64,000 nt of DNA from Mucor racemosus (Eukaryota > Mucoromycota > Mucoromycetes > Mucorales > Mucoraceae), in contig JAPEHQ010000009.1 of the NCBI GenBank assembly GCA_027405735.1, forward strand, positions 2,170,001-2,234,000, in the 5' to 3' direction. The position numbers were made by a program, and so were the translations under genes. Below are positions 25,690 to 37,485 of this stretch, in pieces (positions within the stretch are counted from its first letter, which is position 1; each line of letters begins with the position of its first letter). The notes beneath the pieces were generated by a model. It had not been told where the DNA came from and made no database searches. It saw nothing but the letters and a program-made list of their open reading frames with translations.

Positions 25690-26397
25690 AAAAATGGCGT
25701 AAAACTCTATAGAACATTAAAAGATACCCTAAAACAAAGGGTCAATACCAAAATATAAGTGTACTTGCCTAACATTAACCAAAAGTTGATTTAAAATCGA
25801 TCGTGAAAAATTGAGCACCAAAATCGATATATTAATTTTTTATATTCATAAGATAGATCCAACTGAAAGCTATTAAATGGCTTTTGTGCAGCTTTGAATT
25901 CTTCGTCTATCCAAATAAAATGCAGGCAAGTATTTTACATTAAATTTTGCGTAATATGTGATTGAAATCTTAAAGGTTTTTTGAAGATACATATCACTTT
26001 TTATAAGCATATTTCAAATATAAGTAATTAACAAATGTACAAAAATACCATCTATCGAATGCTATTGCTGAAACTTCTAGCTGCATTTTTCATAGTTTTT
26101 TGTCAGTTTTTTTTTTAAAAAATTCAGAATTTGGAATGAGGGTATACAGGGGAAAAATTGAACCTAGAAATGAAGGTATGTATTCCTTTGTACACATTTT
26201 TGAGTATATATCCATGAAAAATTATTATTTTGAAAAAACTAAATTGGATCTGATAGAGCCCAATAAGTTCTTTTAAATAAATACAAAAAAAATATTACTC
26301 ACTTCATCAAATATTTTGTAGTCTACTACAAAAAGGTCCAAAAAAGAGGTTTAATTAACAAAAAGTGCGTGGAATTTTTTTATATTTGAAATGTTAT
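25690..26397 (+). repeat. R1-family repeat, diverged copy, interrupted by a solo LTR
   Basis: Same order of words as 1095-1975 in the left R1 arm (for example AAGATAGATCCA, TTTTTATAAGCATATTT and GAATGAGGGTATACA), but with many substitutions. Similarity breaks off at the solo LTR starting at 26398. Confidence 0.75.
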
Positions 26398-26628
26398 TGA
26401 GAGTTTATGGATACATACAATCTTATTTATAGAAAAAATAATAATAAAGACTAGCAATAAAGCCTACGTTCTCCATGATAAATGTTACTAGAAAACCTAA
26501 TGTGAAAGAACGAACCAAGAGCCTCTAGGACTTGGTTTAAAAGTCTATTTATAAGAATTAAATTTTGATATGAGTTAGAAATCGAATTGGCTTAAAAATT
26601 GGCTGTTTAATATCCTCAAAAACCGACA
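26398..26628 (+). mobile_element. Solo-LTR-like element, copy 1 (231 bp)
   Basis: Begins TG and ends CA, and aligns end to end with 31298-31529. Flanking pentamers are GTTAT and GTTTT, a possible decayed 5-bp target duplication. The 41 bp at 26451-26491 are inverted relative to the other copy. No internal retrotransposon genes are nearby. Confidence 0.75.
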
Positions 26629-26959
26629 GTTTTAACAATTTGCAGAATTTTTACAATTTTTTTTACAAAAGTATCGGTAGAAATCAGGCAACCAGGTTTT
26701 CTGGGGTAATATTGGCTGCTGAAAACGAATCTGCAATTTATTTTATTGTATCTATCAATTTCGCCGAGATTTTTGTGGTATAAATTTTGCTAGATTCTAG
26801 TATATACGCCTATGACAACTCTTAAATTTTATTATAAAGTCTTACTCAAACACATAATAAAAGTTGTTAAACAATTTATTCCACACATTTTGATATATAA
26901 TTCTAAACGTCAAGTCTAGTTTCAACAATTTTAAAGGGAAAAAACCAGCCAAAAAGCGC

Positions 26960-28245
26960 GAATATTTGTACTGGTAATCAATTTCAGCAGAATCTTTTTC
27001 TCAAAAACAGTATCCATCCATTCAACATTGTCCCGGCTACAAAATTTATTAAACAAAGCAAGGATAGTTACTATAGTGATTGTTTCATAAATTTGAATGA
27101 TGCAGAAATGGCCAGCTTAAAATTGAGAAACCGCATTTGAAATGAAAATAAGTCGAGAAAATACTAAAATATTGCAATGATGAGTATTAAGTAATGTCTA
27201 CTTTATTTTTGATTCTCTACCAGGATATCTAGGTTTTGGATTGTTGTGAAGACTTTTTTATTTTTTTATAAATTTTGTGAGAGCACTTTTTCTGTTATAG
27301 AGATCCATGAAGGGATGACAGGTATGCAAAGCTAAAACCATAGGATAGTACTCATTAAGGTCTATCTAACGAATTTTATCTCGTAAAAAAATATTGATTT
27401 TTTGTCGAGAAAATTGAGATTGAATGATTGATTTTTGGTGATACAAACAAAGATCAATTTTGGACGAGGATATACAAGGATAAATTTTCGGTTTTACAAA
27501 AAAAAATCAAAAAAATGTATATCCCCACAAACAAATAGGGCTAAAGCTACGTATAAATACTCATTTTGTAGATAATTTTGTTGCGCATAATGTGCAAATA
27601 AAATATTTTAGGGTTGCATTTGAATGAAGGGTTCTTTTTGATCAAAAACCGTTAAAATTTGATATTGAATTTACTAGGAATTTTATGAGAAAAACATTTT
27701 TAGAACCTACACAGATCGATTCAGAGTTAAAAACTGAACCCAACAAATTTAATACGCTAGTTCAACTTACTATGCATTTTTGTGAGTAATTAAAGATACA
27801 AGGATTTTTTTGAATTTTTTTGAATTTGTTTTCCATTTGAACACTTTTTCGAATTGAAGCTCAGTCACATGTGCATATCTGATTATACAATTTTATATGG
27901 TGACATTCAAAACTGGAGCGTGCCCCCATTTCAATAGATAATCAGGAAATGAAAAACGTAAGGCTATACTTGAGATGTTACAAAATATTGGCAAAAACGT
28001 TATTTCTATTCATCTTCATTTTCAGCGAATATAAAGAATTCAAAAGTGAAACACTTGCTTTCTCCCCGCTTAAAAAATTAATCTAAGATATCAAGTATGA
28101 CGATATATAAAGAGAAAATTGCAGCTTAAAACTAAGGTATCTTTTTATACACATGTTTGAGAAAGATATATCCACAAAAAATAAATATATCTTGAAAAAT
28201 AAATAAATTGTGTCGGAGAGAGCTTAACAAGATGGATGATATGAA
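26960..28245 (+). repeat. R2 repeat, copy a
   Basis: Reverse-complement partner of 53755-54895 and 62655-63875. Shared landmarks: ACATTGTCCCGGCTAC near 27030, AGAGATCCATGAAGGGATGA near 27300, TAGATAATTTTGTTGCGCA near 27570 and CACATGTGCATATCTGATTA near 27870. No coding capacity seen. Some words are shared with R1, so the two may be parts or relatives of one family. Confidence 0.85.
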
Positions 28246-28405
28246 TGTAAAAAAAAGCCAAAAAACTGTCAGAAAAATAAAAGTGCTCAAAGAATAAGTA
28301 TACTATCAAATGTGTTATAGAGCGTTTCAAAACAAGTTTTACTATTATTAGAAAGTGTTAGTATAGCCTACCTTTTTGCAGAAATATGAAGCCTCAAAAC
28401 GGTAA
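28240..28405 (+). repeat. R1-like tail fused to R2
   Basis: The stretch with GTGTTATAGAGCG and AGAAAGTGTTAGTATAGC matches 1960-2045 of the R1 left arm, then diverges. It follows R2 directly. Confidence 0.6.
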
Positions 28406-28872
28406 AAAAATTTTAAGCAGAGGAAAATAGGTTTCTTTTCGACGGCCGTGCCTTAATCTTTAATCATCAAAAATACTTTTTAGTCAATGAGATCAAGATT
28501 GTATATTATGCGTATGCTCACTGTTGTACAGTAAATTCCACTTCAAAATTTAATTTTGAACTATTATCTGATTATATAAAAAATTTCAAGGAATATCTTA
28601 AACATATGATACAAAATAGTTTGAACACATACAAATTCTTATATCTCCATTTCCATAGCACCTCAGGGGAGCAACAACCTCAATGTTCATTGGATATCAG
28701 TTTTTTGCCAGTTGTATTTTCTCTGATTTATTAATATCCAATTATTAAACGATGATTTGTAGCATTACTAAAAAAAAAAGAATAAATGCGTCAAGATTAG
28801 GGATGCTGTTGTCGATTCAGCTTATACTAGTAAATTTGGTTGGCAAAGCCCGGCTCGACACCAATGTTAGTC
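28406..28872. other. Single-copy non-genic spacer
   Basis: No gene or repeat partner found inside the window. The end, near 28843-28862, contains on the minus strand TGGTGTCGAGCCGGGC, which could be a tRNA-primer binding site of a lost LTR element; see the rejected list. Confidence 0.35.
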
Positions 28873-31297
28873 TGATACGCCTTATCAAAAAACGGTGAAT
28901 AATATCCTTGGAATATGAAAACAAAAAAAGAGAAACAACGCACGTAAAAAAGGGTCTCCAAGGCTTTACATTATTTAACGCAATTAAAACCCTGCTAAAT
29001 TGCTCATTTTATCCAATGCAAAAGCAGTATTATTGCGCATGAACCATTTACTAAACAAAATATATAGGCAATATCTATTATCATAAAATATACATTTTTT
29101 TACTAGAAAAACCGTCTGTCATATCATATATTCATTAAAAAATTGCAAAGGCAAGCCCGTAGAACGACGCCGTAATTGAGCATAGCAAGCAAGATTGAAT
29201 GGCTAAGTCTCTTATTCTATGATGGTATATATAAATTTATAAATAAAAAGGCGTTTTTGTTCAACTTTTCTTATATATAGACATGTACGGTCTGAAATTC
29301 AGACTTTTTAGCGGACATTTTCGGGAACTCATTTTACCCTTACCAACACTCATGATTTTTATCAAAAAACAGAAAAATCAAACTTTGGTATCGAAATCAA
29401 CGTTTAAATATACTACATTGTGAGAGAAAATTGTAGCTATAACTAATACGCATTTCATAAAAACTTAATATTAAATGTTAAGTAATGAAACTTTCCACTT
29501 TTGGCCCAAAAACGGTTTTTTGATTAAAGGATTTTCATGTAATACTTTGCAATAAAAGTGCTGGTTATTTTTTATTGAGCAAATAGAGCACTAAATGTTG
29601 TATATGTGTATATTTTTTGTTTTTATAGTTGGTAGTATAATTAACTCTAGATTTGCAAAATCAGAAAAAAAAAATTAAAAAATGTCAAAATTGATGATCT
29701 GGACAAAAATAATTTTCAAAATTAATATTCCGCTTATAAGCCTTGTAAGTCTTAAAAATAAGAGATTTTATAATACTTGAGGATTTTTTCAAGAATTTAC
29801 GATGCTGTACCTACTTGATTCAGGCTTATTGTGTTAGAGGTAATTTACATTAAGTTTTAGTATTACCTCTCCAATATAATAAACATAAACATAAACATGG
29901 TCATCACTGGAGCCTATCATTACCGCCTATTTACCCTCTTTGTGCCAAGCCAATTTATTTAATGCTTTTTTTACCGGAACTAACTTAAGTACTTACAAAT
30001 GGTTCCTCGGTATTTACATTCATCAAATTCCATAAATTAAATTGACTGGTTGTTCCATTTACTGTAGTACCAAAAAACGCATCATCAGCCCGCCTTATGA
30101 TAAATGTCAATCTAAAATCAGAAATATCCCATTATATTGTCATTGTTATAAACTATAAAAAGCTTGATTTTTAATGATAATACAGCAATTAAATAAAAAG
30201 CAAGATGATACTAAAACATATGGGAAGTATTTAACATCTAAGTAAGTGTGATAAAGAATGCACCTTTTATCAATCTTGACCTCTGTCGTATATTTTCAGG
30301 TTTGATAAATAATACTTAAAAAAGAATACAATTTGCAGTGAAATTACATACTAAAAACGCTTGAAAATAATAAAACAATCTAAATCCCAAGTGTCGCTCA
30401 TAAAATATGATGCCACTTAAAATGTGAACAACAATAATAAACAAACGCTTCAATTGAACACAATAACAAACGCATGCTAAAAACATGAAATACCTTTTTA
30501 AACCATACATGTCGTGTAAATAATAACACCCTTGATCACGGCGCAATCAATTACACAAAAAATGACATATATATCAAAACAGGATTCTATCAAAATCAAT
30601 AATAATAATAGACAAAGTTATCAATTTATTAGTCAACTGCTCATCTATATTGAGGTTGCACTATCAATAATATAAATAAGATTCAAGCATATAAAAATTA
30701 CCCCTTAACTCAAGGTTACATAAAATAGATATAGCAATAATAAACAAAACAACCATCCCCAAAAAGGTCGATATTGTCACACTTGGCATCAATCCCTTAT
30801 GGTCAATGCTCTACATGATTTACCCCTTAAAATATTAAATAAATAACAATGTACTCAAAGCTAGAAGATTACTAAATATTCATCCATTCAAGTCTGATGG
30901 TGCTCAAGTTCTCTAAATTACTATAAATACCCTCATACTTTTTCAATTATTTTAAATCTTCAGAAATCTTTTGTAATAAAAACTTTAGCTGATTATAATT
31001 CTATTTTTACTGCTTTTATTTTTATATTTTTTTTATTTTAGTAAACAACTTCGTTATTTCCTGCACAATTAAAAGAGAATACGTAATGAATCAGTTATTC
31101 AACTGTATAATAAAAACAAGATACTGTATCGTTTATTTAGATATTATAAAAGTATGGCCTTTTATATTGATTTGACATTGAGACCCTGAGATGTAATTTA
31201 AGGTACTATTGAATTATTAGATCTGCTCGATAGTAACTATGGATTGAAATGGATCAATGATAATTTAACCATTATTGCAGAGTTTGTGAGTTGACTT

Positions 31298-31529
31298 TGA
31301 GAGTTTATGGATACGTACAATCTTATTTATAGAAAGAATAATAATAAAGACTAGTAACATTTATCATGGAGAACGTAGGCTTTATTACTAGAAAAACTAA
31401 TGGTAAAAGAAAGAACCAAGAGCTTCTAGGTCTTGGTTTAAAAGACTATTTATAAGAATTACATTTCAATGTGAGTTAGAAATGGAATTGGCTTCAAAAT
31501 TGGCTGTTTAATATCCTCGAAAACCGACA
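31298..31529 (+). mobile_element. Solo-LTR-like element, copy 2, with 5-bp target duplication
   Basis: Starts TG, ends CA, 232 bp, flanked by GACTT at 31293-31297 and 31530-31534. The other R34 copy has the intact single GACTT site (as AAGTC at 58001-58005), which proves an insertion after the R34 copies separated. Most likely a solo LTR or a small non-autonomous LTR element. Confidence 0.88.
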
Positions 31530-31789
31530 GACTTGTTTCAGTGCTGCGCTAAATGTGCTTGGACGTTGATTTGATAGGTACTTGATTGATTAACCGCATG
31601 GATCAAATAATATTGTGTCATAATTGAGATCCAAGCGTTCTTCTTGGTAATTATTGATGTTATATCAGAATCTAGATATAGATATAGTGCTACAATAGTC
31701 GTATTATCAGGATATTGTTATTGTTACACTATTAATAGCTGTTGTATCACTTGATAATCTCTTCTATATATAATCTCATTCTCTACATT

Positions 31790-31998
31790 AGTGGGCGTCA
31801 ATTTCAAAGTTTGGTAGATTCTGAAAAAAAAAACTGGCCAACAAAAGTAATGGATATTGAAGTCCTCCAATCATAATACGAATAAACAAATATACTTTAG
31901 GATCTACTTACAAAAAGTGGTAGATGTATTTCAGTATATTGGTTATTTAAGCCAATCATAAATCGAATAAATTTAATATTTTGAGATTGACGCCCCCT
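31790..31998 (+). mobile_element. 209-bp MITE with 3-bp target duplication
   Basis: Terminal inverted repeats AGTGGGCGTCAATTTCAAA and AGGGGGCGTCAATCTCAAA (two mismatches), flanked by ATT at 31787-31789 and 31999-32001. Removing the element plus one ATT gives exactly the sequence of the other R34 copy near 57754. A 3-bp duplication fits PIF/Harbinger-like or CACTA-like transposition; the superfamily is not settled. Confidence 0.88.
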
Positions 31999-32100
31999 AT
32001 TGAATAAAACTACACCTTTTACTCTTGTCTAATTCTTATTAGTTTTGGTAAAACATTTGGATTAGACTTGGTACGCTAGGAGTTTCTTATTATACACCAC

Positions 32101-32400
32101 GGCGAAGAAATGTTCATAAAATGAACAAATGTTCATGTTTTGTGAACATTTTGTCAGCTAAAAATGTGCGGAAAAGAGACCCTTATTTTTTTTTCGTGAA
32201 CAAATGTTCATATTTTGTGAACATTTTGTCAGCCAAAAATGTGCGAAAAAGAGACCCTTATTTTTTTTTCGTGAACAAATGTTCATGAAATGTTCACGGC
32301 ACATTTCTTCGTCCATGAACATTCATAGTGTAACGTTTATTTGTGCATTCATAGAGTGTAACGTTCATTTGTGCACATTTTGGCAGCCAATAATATTCAT
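32101..32400 (+). repeat. Left subterminal motif array of the CACTA-like element
   Basis: Dense TGTTCA/TGAACA words, many paired into palindromes such as GAACAAATGTTC. It includes two direct copies of a unit of about 76 bp (about 32122-32197 and 32198-32273) containing GTCAGCCAAAAATGTGCG and AAGAGACCCTTA. Such arrays are typical transposase-binding regions. Confidence 0.75.
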
Positions 32401-34050
32401 GAAATTTAATGCTCATAAATAGAAAATACGGTACAGGGTAGTAATTAGGGTTTATTATTATTATATATATATAACGGGGATATCAAAAATACAAAGCAAT
32501 TTTACAAAACCTTTGTAGAAAAAGGTAGCAAAAGCAGCAAAAGTGGCAATAAAAGCACTAATCAGCCAAAAAAAAAGCTCAGAAAACGCTCAGAAAAAGA
32601 TCTTTTCTGTTGTACGTTTATTTTCCTCACTGGGCGGCATGGAAATCCGGTTCAATAGCAAAGGAAGGTAATTTGGCTGATTTCTTCAAAGTATTTTACA
32701 TAATAGAGAAACTAAAAATAAAAAACAAGCATAATTATATGCAATTAGTTTATGTAAATAATCTTGTGTGCTGTTTTACCTGCAAAGTTGCAAAAAAAAA
32801 AAAAAAAAAAAAAAAAAGCTATTTTGGGAAAGAAAACGGATGTTATAATATATGTATTGTATTTTGTACAAATTTTGTTACCTTTGAATATCTCTAGATG
32901 AGAAATAAAAGCTTTAAAAGTGCAAAAATTCAACTTGAAAACTAAATTGACAAGAGTAGATAACAGAAAATGTTGTAGCACATTGAATAATCGGATTCAA
33001 TTTATGCAAGAAACAGAAGCTCCAACGATCCAGTTAAAACTTGATGGTAACTGCCGTCATATTGTCCATTGAAAACTACAAGAATCTATACAAAATTTAC
33101 CTTCTGATGAAAAGATTGTTTAATAGAAGAGGAAAAAGTGAAAAGAAACAAAGAAATTTTTTCTAGTTTAAAAGACTTTTTCTCACCTCTAATACTGAAA
33201 CATGAAACGTGCTCTGTAATAGAACAGAAATTTAATGTTTTAAGCTGCAGCGAAACATCACTATCACTGTTTGGTAGAAAAGACCTTGTAACTCTTTTTT
33301 TTTTTTGTTGAAGGCTGCTTTAAAAGAAATCGCTTAACATCTTACTGTAGTAGCCAGCTCTGGTAGGTTTAAGTCCAATCTTGATAATGCCTTAATTTGC
33401 GTATTTCACAAAAAAATTATCAATGTATGTACATGCTGTTATTTGATACGAGGATTATGTATTTGTCTTAGATATATTTGTGTGATCAACACCCTCATCA
33501 TGTGTACCTTTTGATGTCGTTACATATATAGTTTTGATGATTATGAAATGGAAAGCATAAATTATATTTATATCTGATGCTATGCTATAACAATAATGAC
33601 TTGAAGCAGAATGCATTAATATAAAAATTCTGCAGAAAATGCAGACAAATATACAACATATATAATAGAAATCTGTTAATGGCAATGTAAAGGTATGTGA
33701 AGAGATGAAAGCAGTTTTCGTTCAACTAAATACAATATTTAAATGCAACATACAGTAGTGTGTATTAATAATGATACAATAAAAGACGCATACTTAAAGT
33801 GTTCTTTTACTACATGTTGCATCTACTTCAAAAAACGTAAATTAAATAATATTTATGTAAATTTTTCCCGAAATTAAACAGAAAATTGAACCAAATTAAT
33901 AAAAAAGAACTTGTTTATATCATTATAGAGATCTAAACGCATACTTTCTAGGCATTTCAAATTCTTATAGGCATCTTCATTGTTTTAATCATCATTTTAT
34001 TTCTTCCCATCTGAACAACTCCCCAATGTACATTTACCTTAAAATATAAT

Positions 34051-34911
34051 ATGCCCAAAGTATCAATTAATGCTACCGAAATATATCCTTGTGAAAAAGG
34101 TCGCTTACAGACATTTGATAAAGTCAAACAACGCATAAACCACTATAGAAACCATCATAAAAATCATAGTAGAAATGTTTCTGTTCAAGATACTCAAGAA
34201 AGTTTTGATGCAGACAATTCTATGAATATGCGTAAGTACTATATGTTATAAAATTATTTATTATACCTTTCCTAATTTTTATTTTTCGAATACATAAAGT
34301 TGCAAGGAACCAGGATCAATAAGAGCTTCCATTTCTTTTCAATGTTTCGTTCTCTGAATCACAAGATTTCACAAAATCTCAACTATTCAGCTTAGTATTC
34401 CAAGACATTGTTGATACTTATGCTATCCCCAGAGAAGCAGCCAGAGAAATCACCCGTTTATTTGAATCCATGCTGCAAGATAATTTGAATAGCAACAATG
34501 TCCCTTTGGGTATATGTTTTTTTTTTCCTTTCACCACAAACAGCTTCAAAATTTACTAACTTCTCCATACCAGCACCAATAGAAAATGCATCATGTAAAC
34601 TTTTGCTTCCTGATACGTTGACAAACGTCATGAAGAAAAAATCGCCTGTAAAACCAGTGAAATATGAAATATGTAAAAATGGATGCATGCTTTTTCCAAA
34701 AGATGATTCTTCAGTTGTTGTTTGCAAAAATGAAAAGTGCAAGGAGCCTCGATTCACCAATGATATGAAAATTCGAAGAGAAATGACAATGGTTCCCGTT
34801 GGCCAACAGATGTCAATGATGTTGTCTAATCCTAAAACAAGAGAATTGATGAAATGTCGCTCGCAATACCAATTTAAGCCTTCTACTTGCGAAGATTGTT
34901 TTGATGGCTAA
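34051..34911 (+). pseudogene. Truncated Tnp2-like transposon protein (N-terminal and zinc-binding part)
   Basis: Three exons are inferred, with introns near 34232-34321 and 34508-34540. The spliced product of about 265 residues has a basic His/Asn-rich beginning, a helical middle (FQDIVDTYAIPREAAREI), a Cys cluster (YEICKNGCMLF, then CKNEKCKEPRF) and MVPVGQQMSMMLSNPKTREL. This order resembles the region before the transposase domain in Mucorales Tnp2-like proteins, as I recall them. It stops at TAA after CEDCFDG, yet the frame beyond the stop (CYKNLK) still looks like family sequence, so the stop is probably a disabling mutation. No DDE domain follows. Confidence 0.6.
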
Positions 34912-36657
34912 TGTTACAAGAATCTGAAGCCGCTGGTCATAATCAGCGAAATAATCTGGTAATGAACTGGTATCTTGTTTCTGTACTTTTTTTTTTTTTT
35001 TGGGTTCCAAGTAAATGATGAAGTTTTCTTTTTGGTTTTGGTGGAGTTGGCTAGTGAAAACAAGGTATCAAGATTGATAGTACTATTCTTCTTGCAAAAT
35101 TTAGAAGCAACCGGCACCAGAAGAAATATTGCGTTATACGGTTTGAAGGCATTATCTGTTCTGTAGGCTTGCTGAAAGTATTAGACAGTAGTTTTTCTCC
35201 TGTAATATTGCACAAGGTTTTTTAAAAAAGCCTAGCTTCGACTGCTGGTTCAGTCAGTAACATTTAAATAAAGCCCACCTTTAATCGTTCATGCATATAT
35301 AGAATTTTTTTTATATACCTTACTACAATGTTTTGGGTCCGTAATCAGTAAAATTATTAAAAGAAAAATCTAATACGTGCTTCATTTTTATTTGAGCTTG
35401 AGCGATATAATAAATGTCTTTTACCAGACCGTTGCTAATAGTCGTGCGGCAGTAAGAAAAGTAATAAGTAAAAGCTGATAACAAAGAGGCTGGTAGTTTC
35501 CAAGTTGATTGATTCAAATTATACGGTTATTACTGGCTTGTCCAGATGGTAAAAGAGCAGAAAGAAAGCCAAAAGAAATAGATAAAAGCGCGAAATTTAT
35601 GGTGATTTCAGAAACTACCAAATACATTATGTAGGGACCTTAATTTTCCGATACCTGTGGGTTTGTGTGGTGAGCTTGGATTTTAATCATCAAAGTTGTA
35701 TTGCTTTTCTTTCTTACATTTATATAAATTATTACAGATTTACATTGAAAAGAACTTATTTCAACAGAATAATGACATCTTTGAGTGATATGCCACATTT
35801 AGCCACTAAACTATTCTCGCTATCATAGTGTTTATAAAAAATCAGTATTATGTAAAAGATCTGCCCTGTTATTTTTTATTTTTTTGTTCATATATTATAG
35901 TTTATTTGCAGTTGAAAAATAGATATTAGCTGCACATAACATACGTAAATCACATACTTAGAATTGCTTGGCTATTTGTCTACACTATCTCTCATTAGAG
36001 ATCATCATCCTGGAGTAGAATAGTTAAACCTTGAAAATAAACAAACAGAAAAAGTAATTAATGGCTGTGTGCTCATTATGCATATGATGGCAACCCCCTC
36101 CTATTTACACAACTTCAAAACGTCTTCACGCTCCTTTGAAGGTAACTAAATGACTGAGGTTTTGCATACATACATTGGCATATTTGAAAAATATTGTAGC
36201 ATATTTTGTTTGTTAAAAATTCTTGTAAAAGGTGTAAATTAATGCATTTATAATCGCCTATGAATTTCACGAAATACAGAACCTTCTATTATTGCATGAA
36301 TTGTACTTGCACATGTGGTTATTATTTTACCAATATCTTAAATACAAGCATCATAATAGTACAATTCCTACAAGTAATGCACTAATGGAATAAAATAAAA
36401 TAGGATTACAAGTGGTAAATACAATTTTCATCCTCGTGGTGCAACTTTTCAATATCTTGTTTTTTTTTAAAAAAAAAAAAAAAAAAAAGAGGATTTAGGC
36501 AGGGCATTCATAAGGTATTTCGATGCAGATTTTATAGTACTTGCTACAAACAGTTTTTATTATTAGTTTTTATAATCTTCACTTATTCTGCTTTGAGATG
36601 AACTGTCATAAAGTATCAGATGTACGCTTCAAATAGATGCAGCCCATAAGTACTGTA

Positions 36658-37143
36658 CAGTCGTGATTCGATTTAGGGGACTCATAAATAACGGATTTTT
36701 GATTTAATGGACAATTTGAAATCTCCCGTTTTTTTTTAATAATTTTACTGCCTAAATTCACTGAATCGATTCAGTGGATAGTGGACAATTTCGTTTCTAC
36801 AAGTCCACTATATTAGTAAAATATAAATACTATTGTATAAAACTGTATTTAGCCGGCAATAGCTTGATCTGATAGCCATGAAATTAGAAGAAATATGGAG
36901 AGTAACCAAATCTACCTCAGTCTTTCATTAAATTTCTTGTTATCCACTGTTCAATTCAGTTGCTCGAATATGAAAAGCCTTTATTAAAAATATTATTTAA
37001 TACTATAAACTAGTAAAGCCTTTTTATTATTATTTTTTGATCCAATATTACGGAAAATGATTTATTCGATTTGGTAGAAAATTCGATTTAATGGACACTT
37101 TTCTCCCTCCCAACGATTCCACTACTAAATCGAATCACGACTG
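36658..37143 (+). mobile_element. 486-bp pogo/Tc1-like MITE nested in the CACTA-like element
   Basis: Perfect 19-bp terminal inverted repeats CAGTCGTGATTCGATTTAG, flanked by TA on both sides (36656-36657 and 37144-37145). Further imperfect inverted words (ATTTAATGGAC) lie inside each end, and CACTGAATCGATTCAGTG forms an 18-bp internal palindrome near 36759. No ORF. Confidence 0.88.
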
Positions 37144-37244
37144 TATATACTTCAAAAGTAGCATATATTCTATTAATTGACAACATTACTTAAGTGGAAT
37201 ATGCATCAATAAAATTAGCGCATCCTAATGGAATAAATTCTAAC

Positions 37245-37480
37245 ATGAAATGTTCATAAATGCACAAAAGTTCGGGTTTTGTGCATTTTTTTTATAAAAA
37301 ATGTGCATTTATGAACATTTGTGCATTTATGAACATTTTTTTTAGAAAAAAATTGACCAGTAAGAAAAAAAAGCAAAAAAAATGTTCATTTGTGAACATT
37401 TATGCATGTTTATGCAACGAATGTGCACGTTTTGTGAACATTTTGGCATATTTTCGATTTTTATGAACATTTTTTCGCCG
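37245..37480 (-). repeat. Right subterminal motif array of the CACTA-like element
   Basis: Repeated TGTTCATAAATG, TGCATTTATGAACA and GTGAACATTT words up to the right terminus. This mirrors the motif content of the left array but not its exact order. Confidence 0.72.
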
Positions 37481-37485
37481 TGGTG

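Larger units (their letters stand above)
28873..32094 (-). repeat. R34 repeat, left copy, distal part
   Basis: Reverse complement of about 57655-60765, very similar throughout. Homology stops at GATAAGGCGTATCAG next to 28873. The remaining part of the same copy is at 37486-38600, displaced by a CACTA-like insertion. It carries two private insertions: the solo LTR 31298-31529 and the MITE 31790-31998. The 76-codon frame shared by both copies (30316-30546 here) has no known family. The class of R34 is unknown: no terminal inverted repeat was found. Confidence 0.88.
32095..37485 (+). mobile_element. 5.4-kb CACTA/Plavaka-like DNA transposon inserted in R34
   Basis: Ends are inverted repeats of 27 bp with one mismatch, beginning CACCACGGCGAA, flanked by ATA on both sides (32092-32094 and 37486-37488). 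A CAC terminus, a 3-bp duplication and arrays of short subterminal motifs are CACTA-superfamily traits. Removing it joins the two parts of R34 in the order seen intact at 56.5-60.8 kb. Its one recognisable gene fragment (34051-34911) is incomplete, so the copy is probably not autonomous. It contains a nested pogo-like MITE (36658-37143). Confidence 0.82.

Noticed and set aside
28843..28862. tRNA gene or LTR primer-binding site (TGGTGTCGAGCCGGGC on the minus strand)
   Set aside because: No cloverleaf could be folded around it and no LTR or retroviral-type genes lie next to it, so a primer-binding site stays speculative.
30316..30546. 76-codon hydrophobic frame shared by R34 copies as a membrane protein
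   Set aside because: It lies in an AT-rich repeat. The third copy keeps the frame only partly and reads differently at the start; no evidence of selection on the protein can be judged by eye.
32610..32897. 95-codon frame in the CACTA-like element
   Set aside because: Driven by a poly-A run that codes lysines; no transposase motif.
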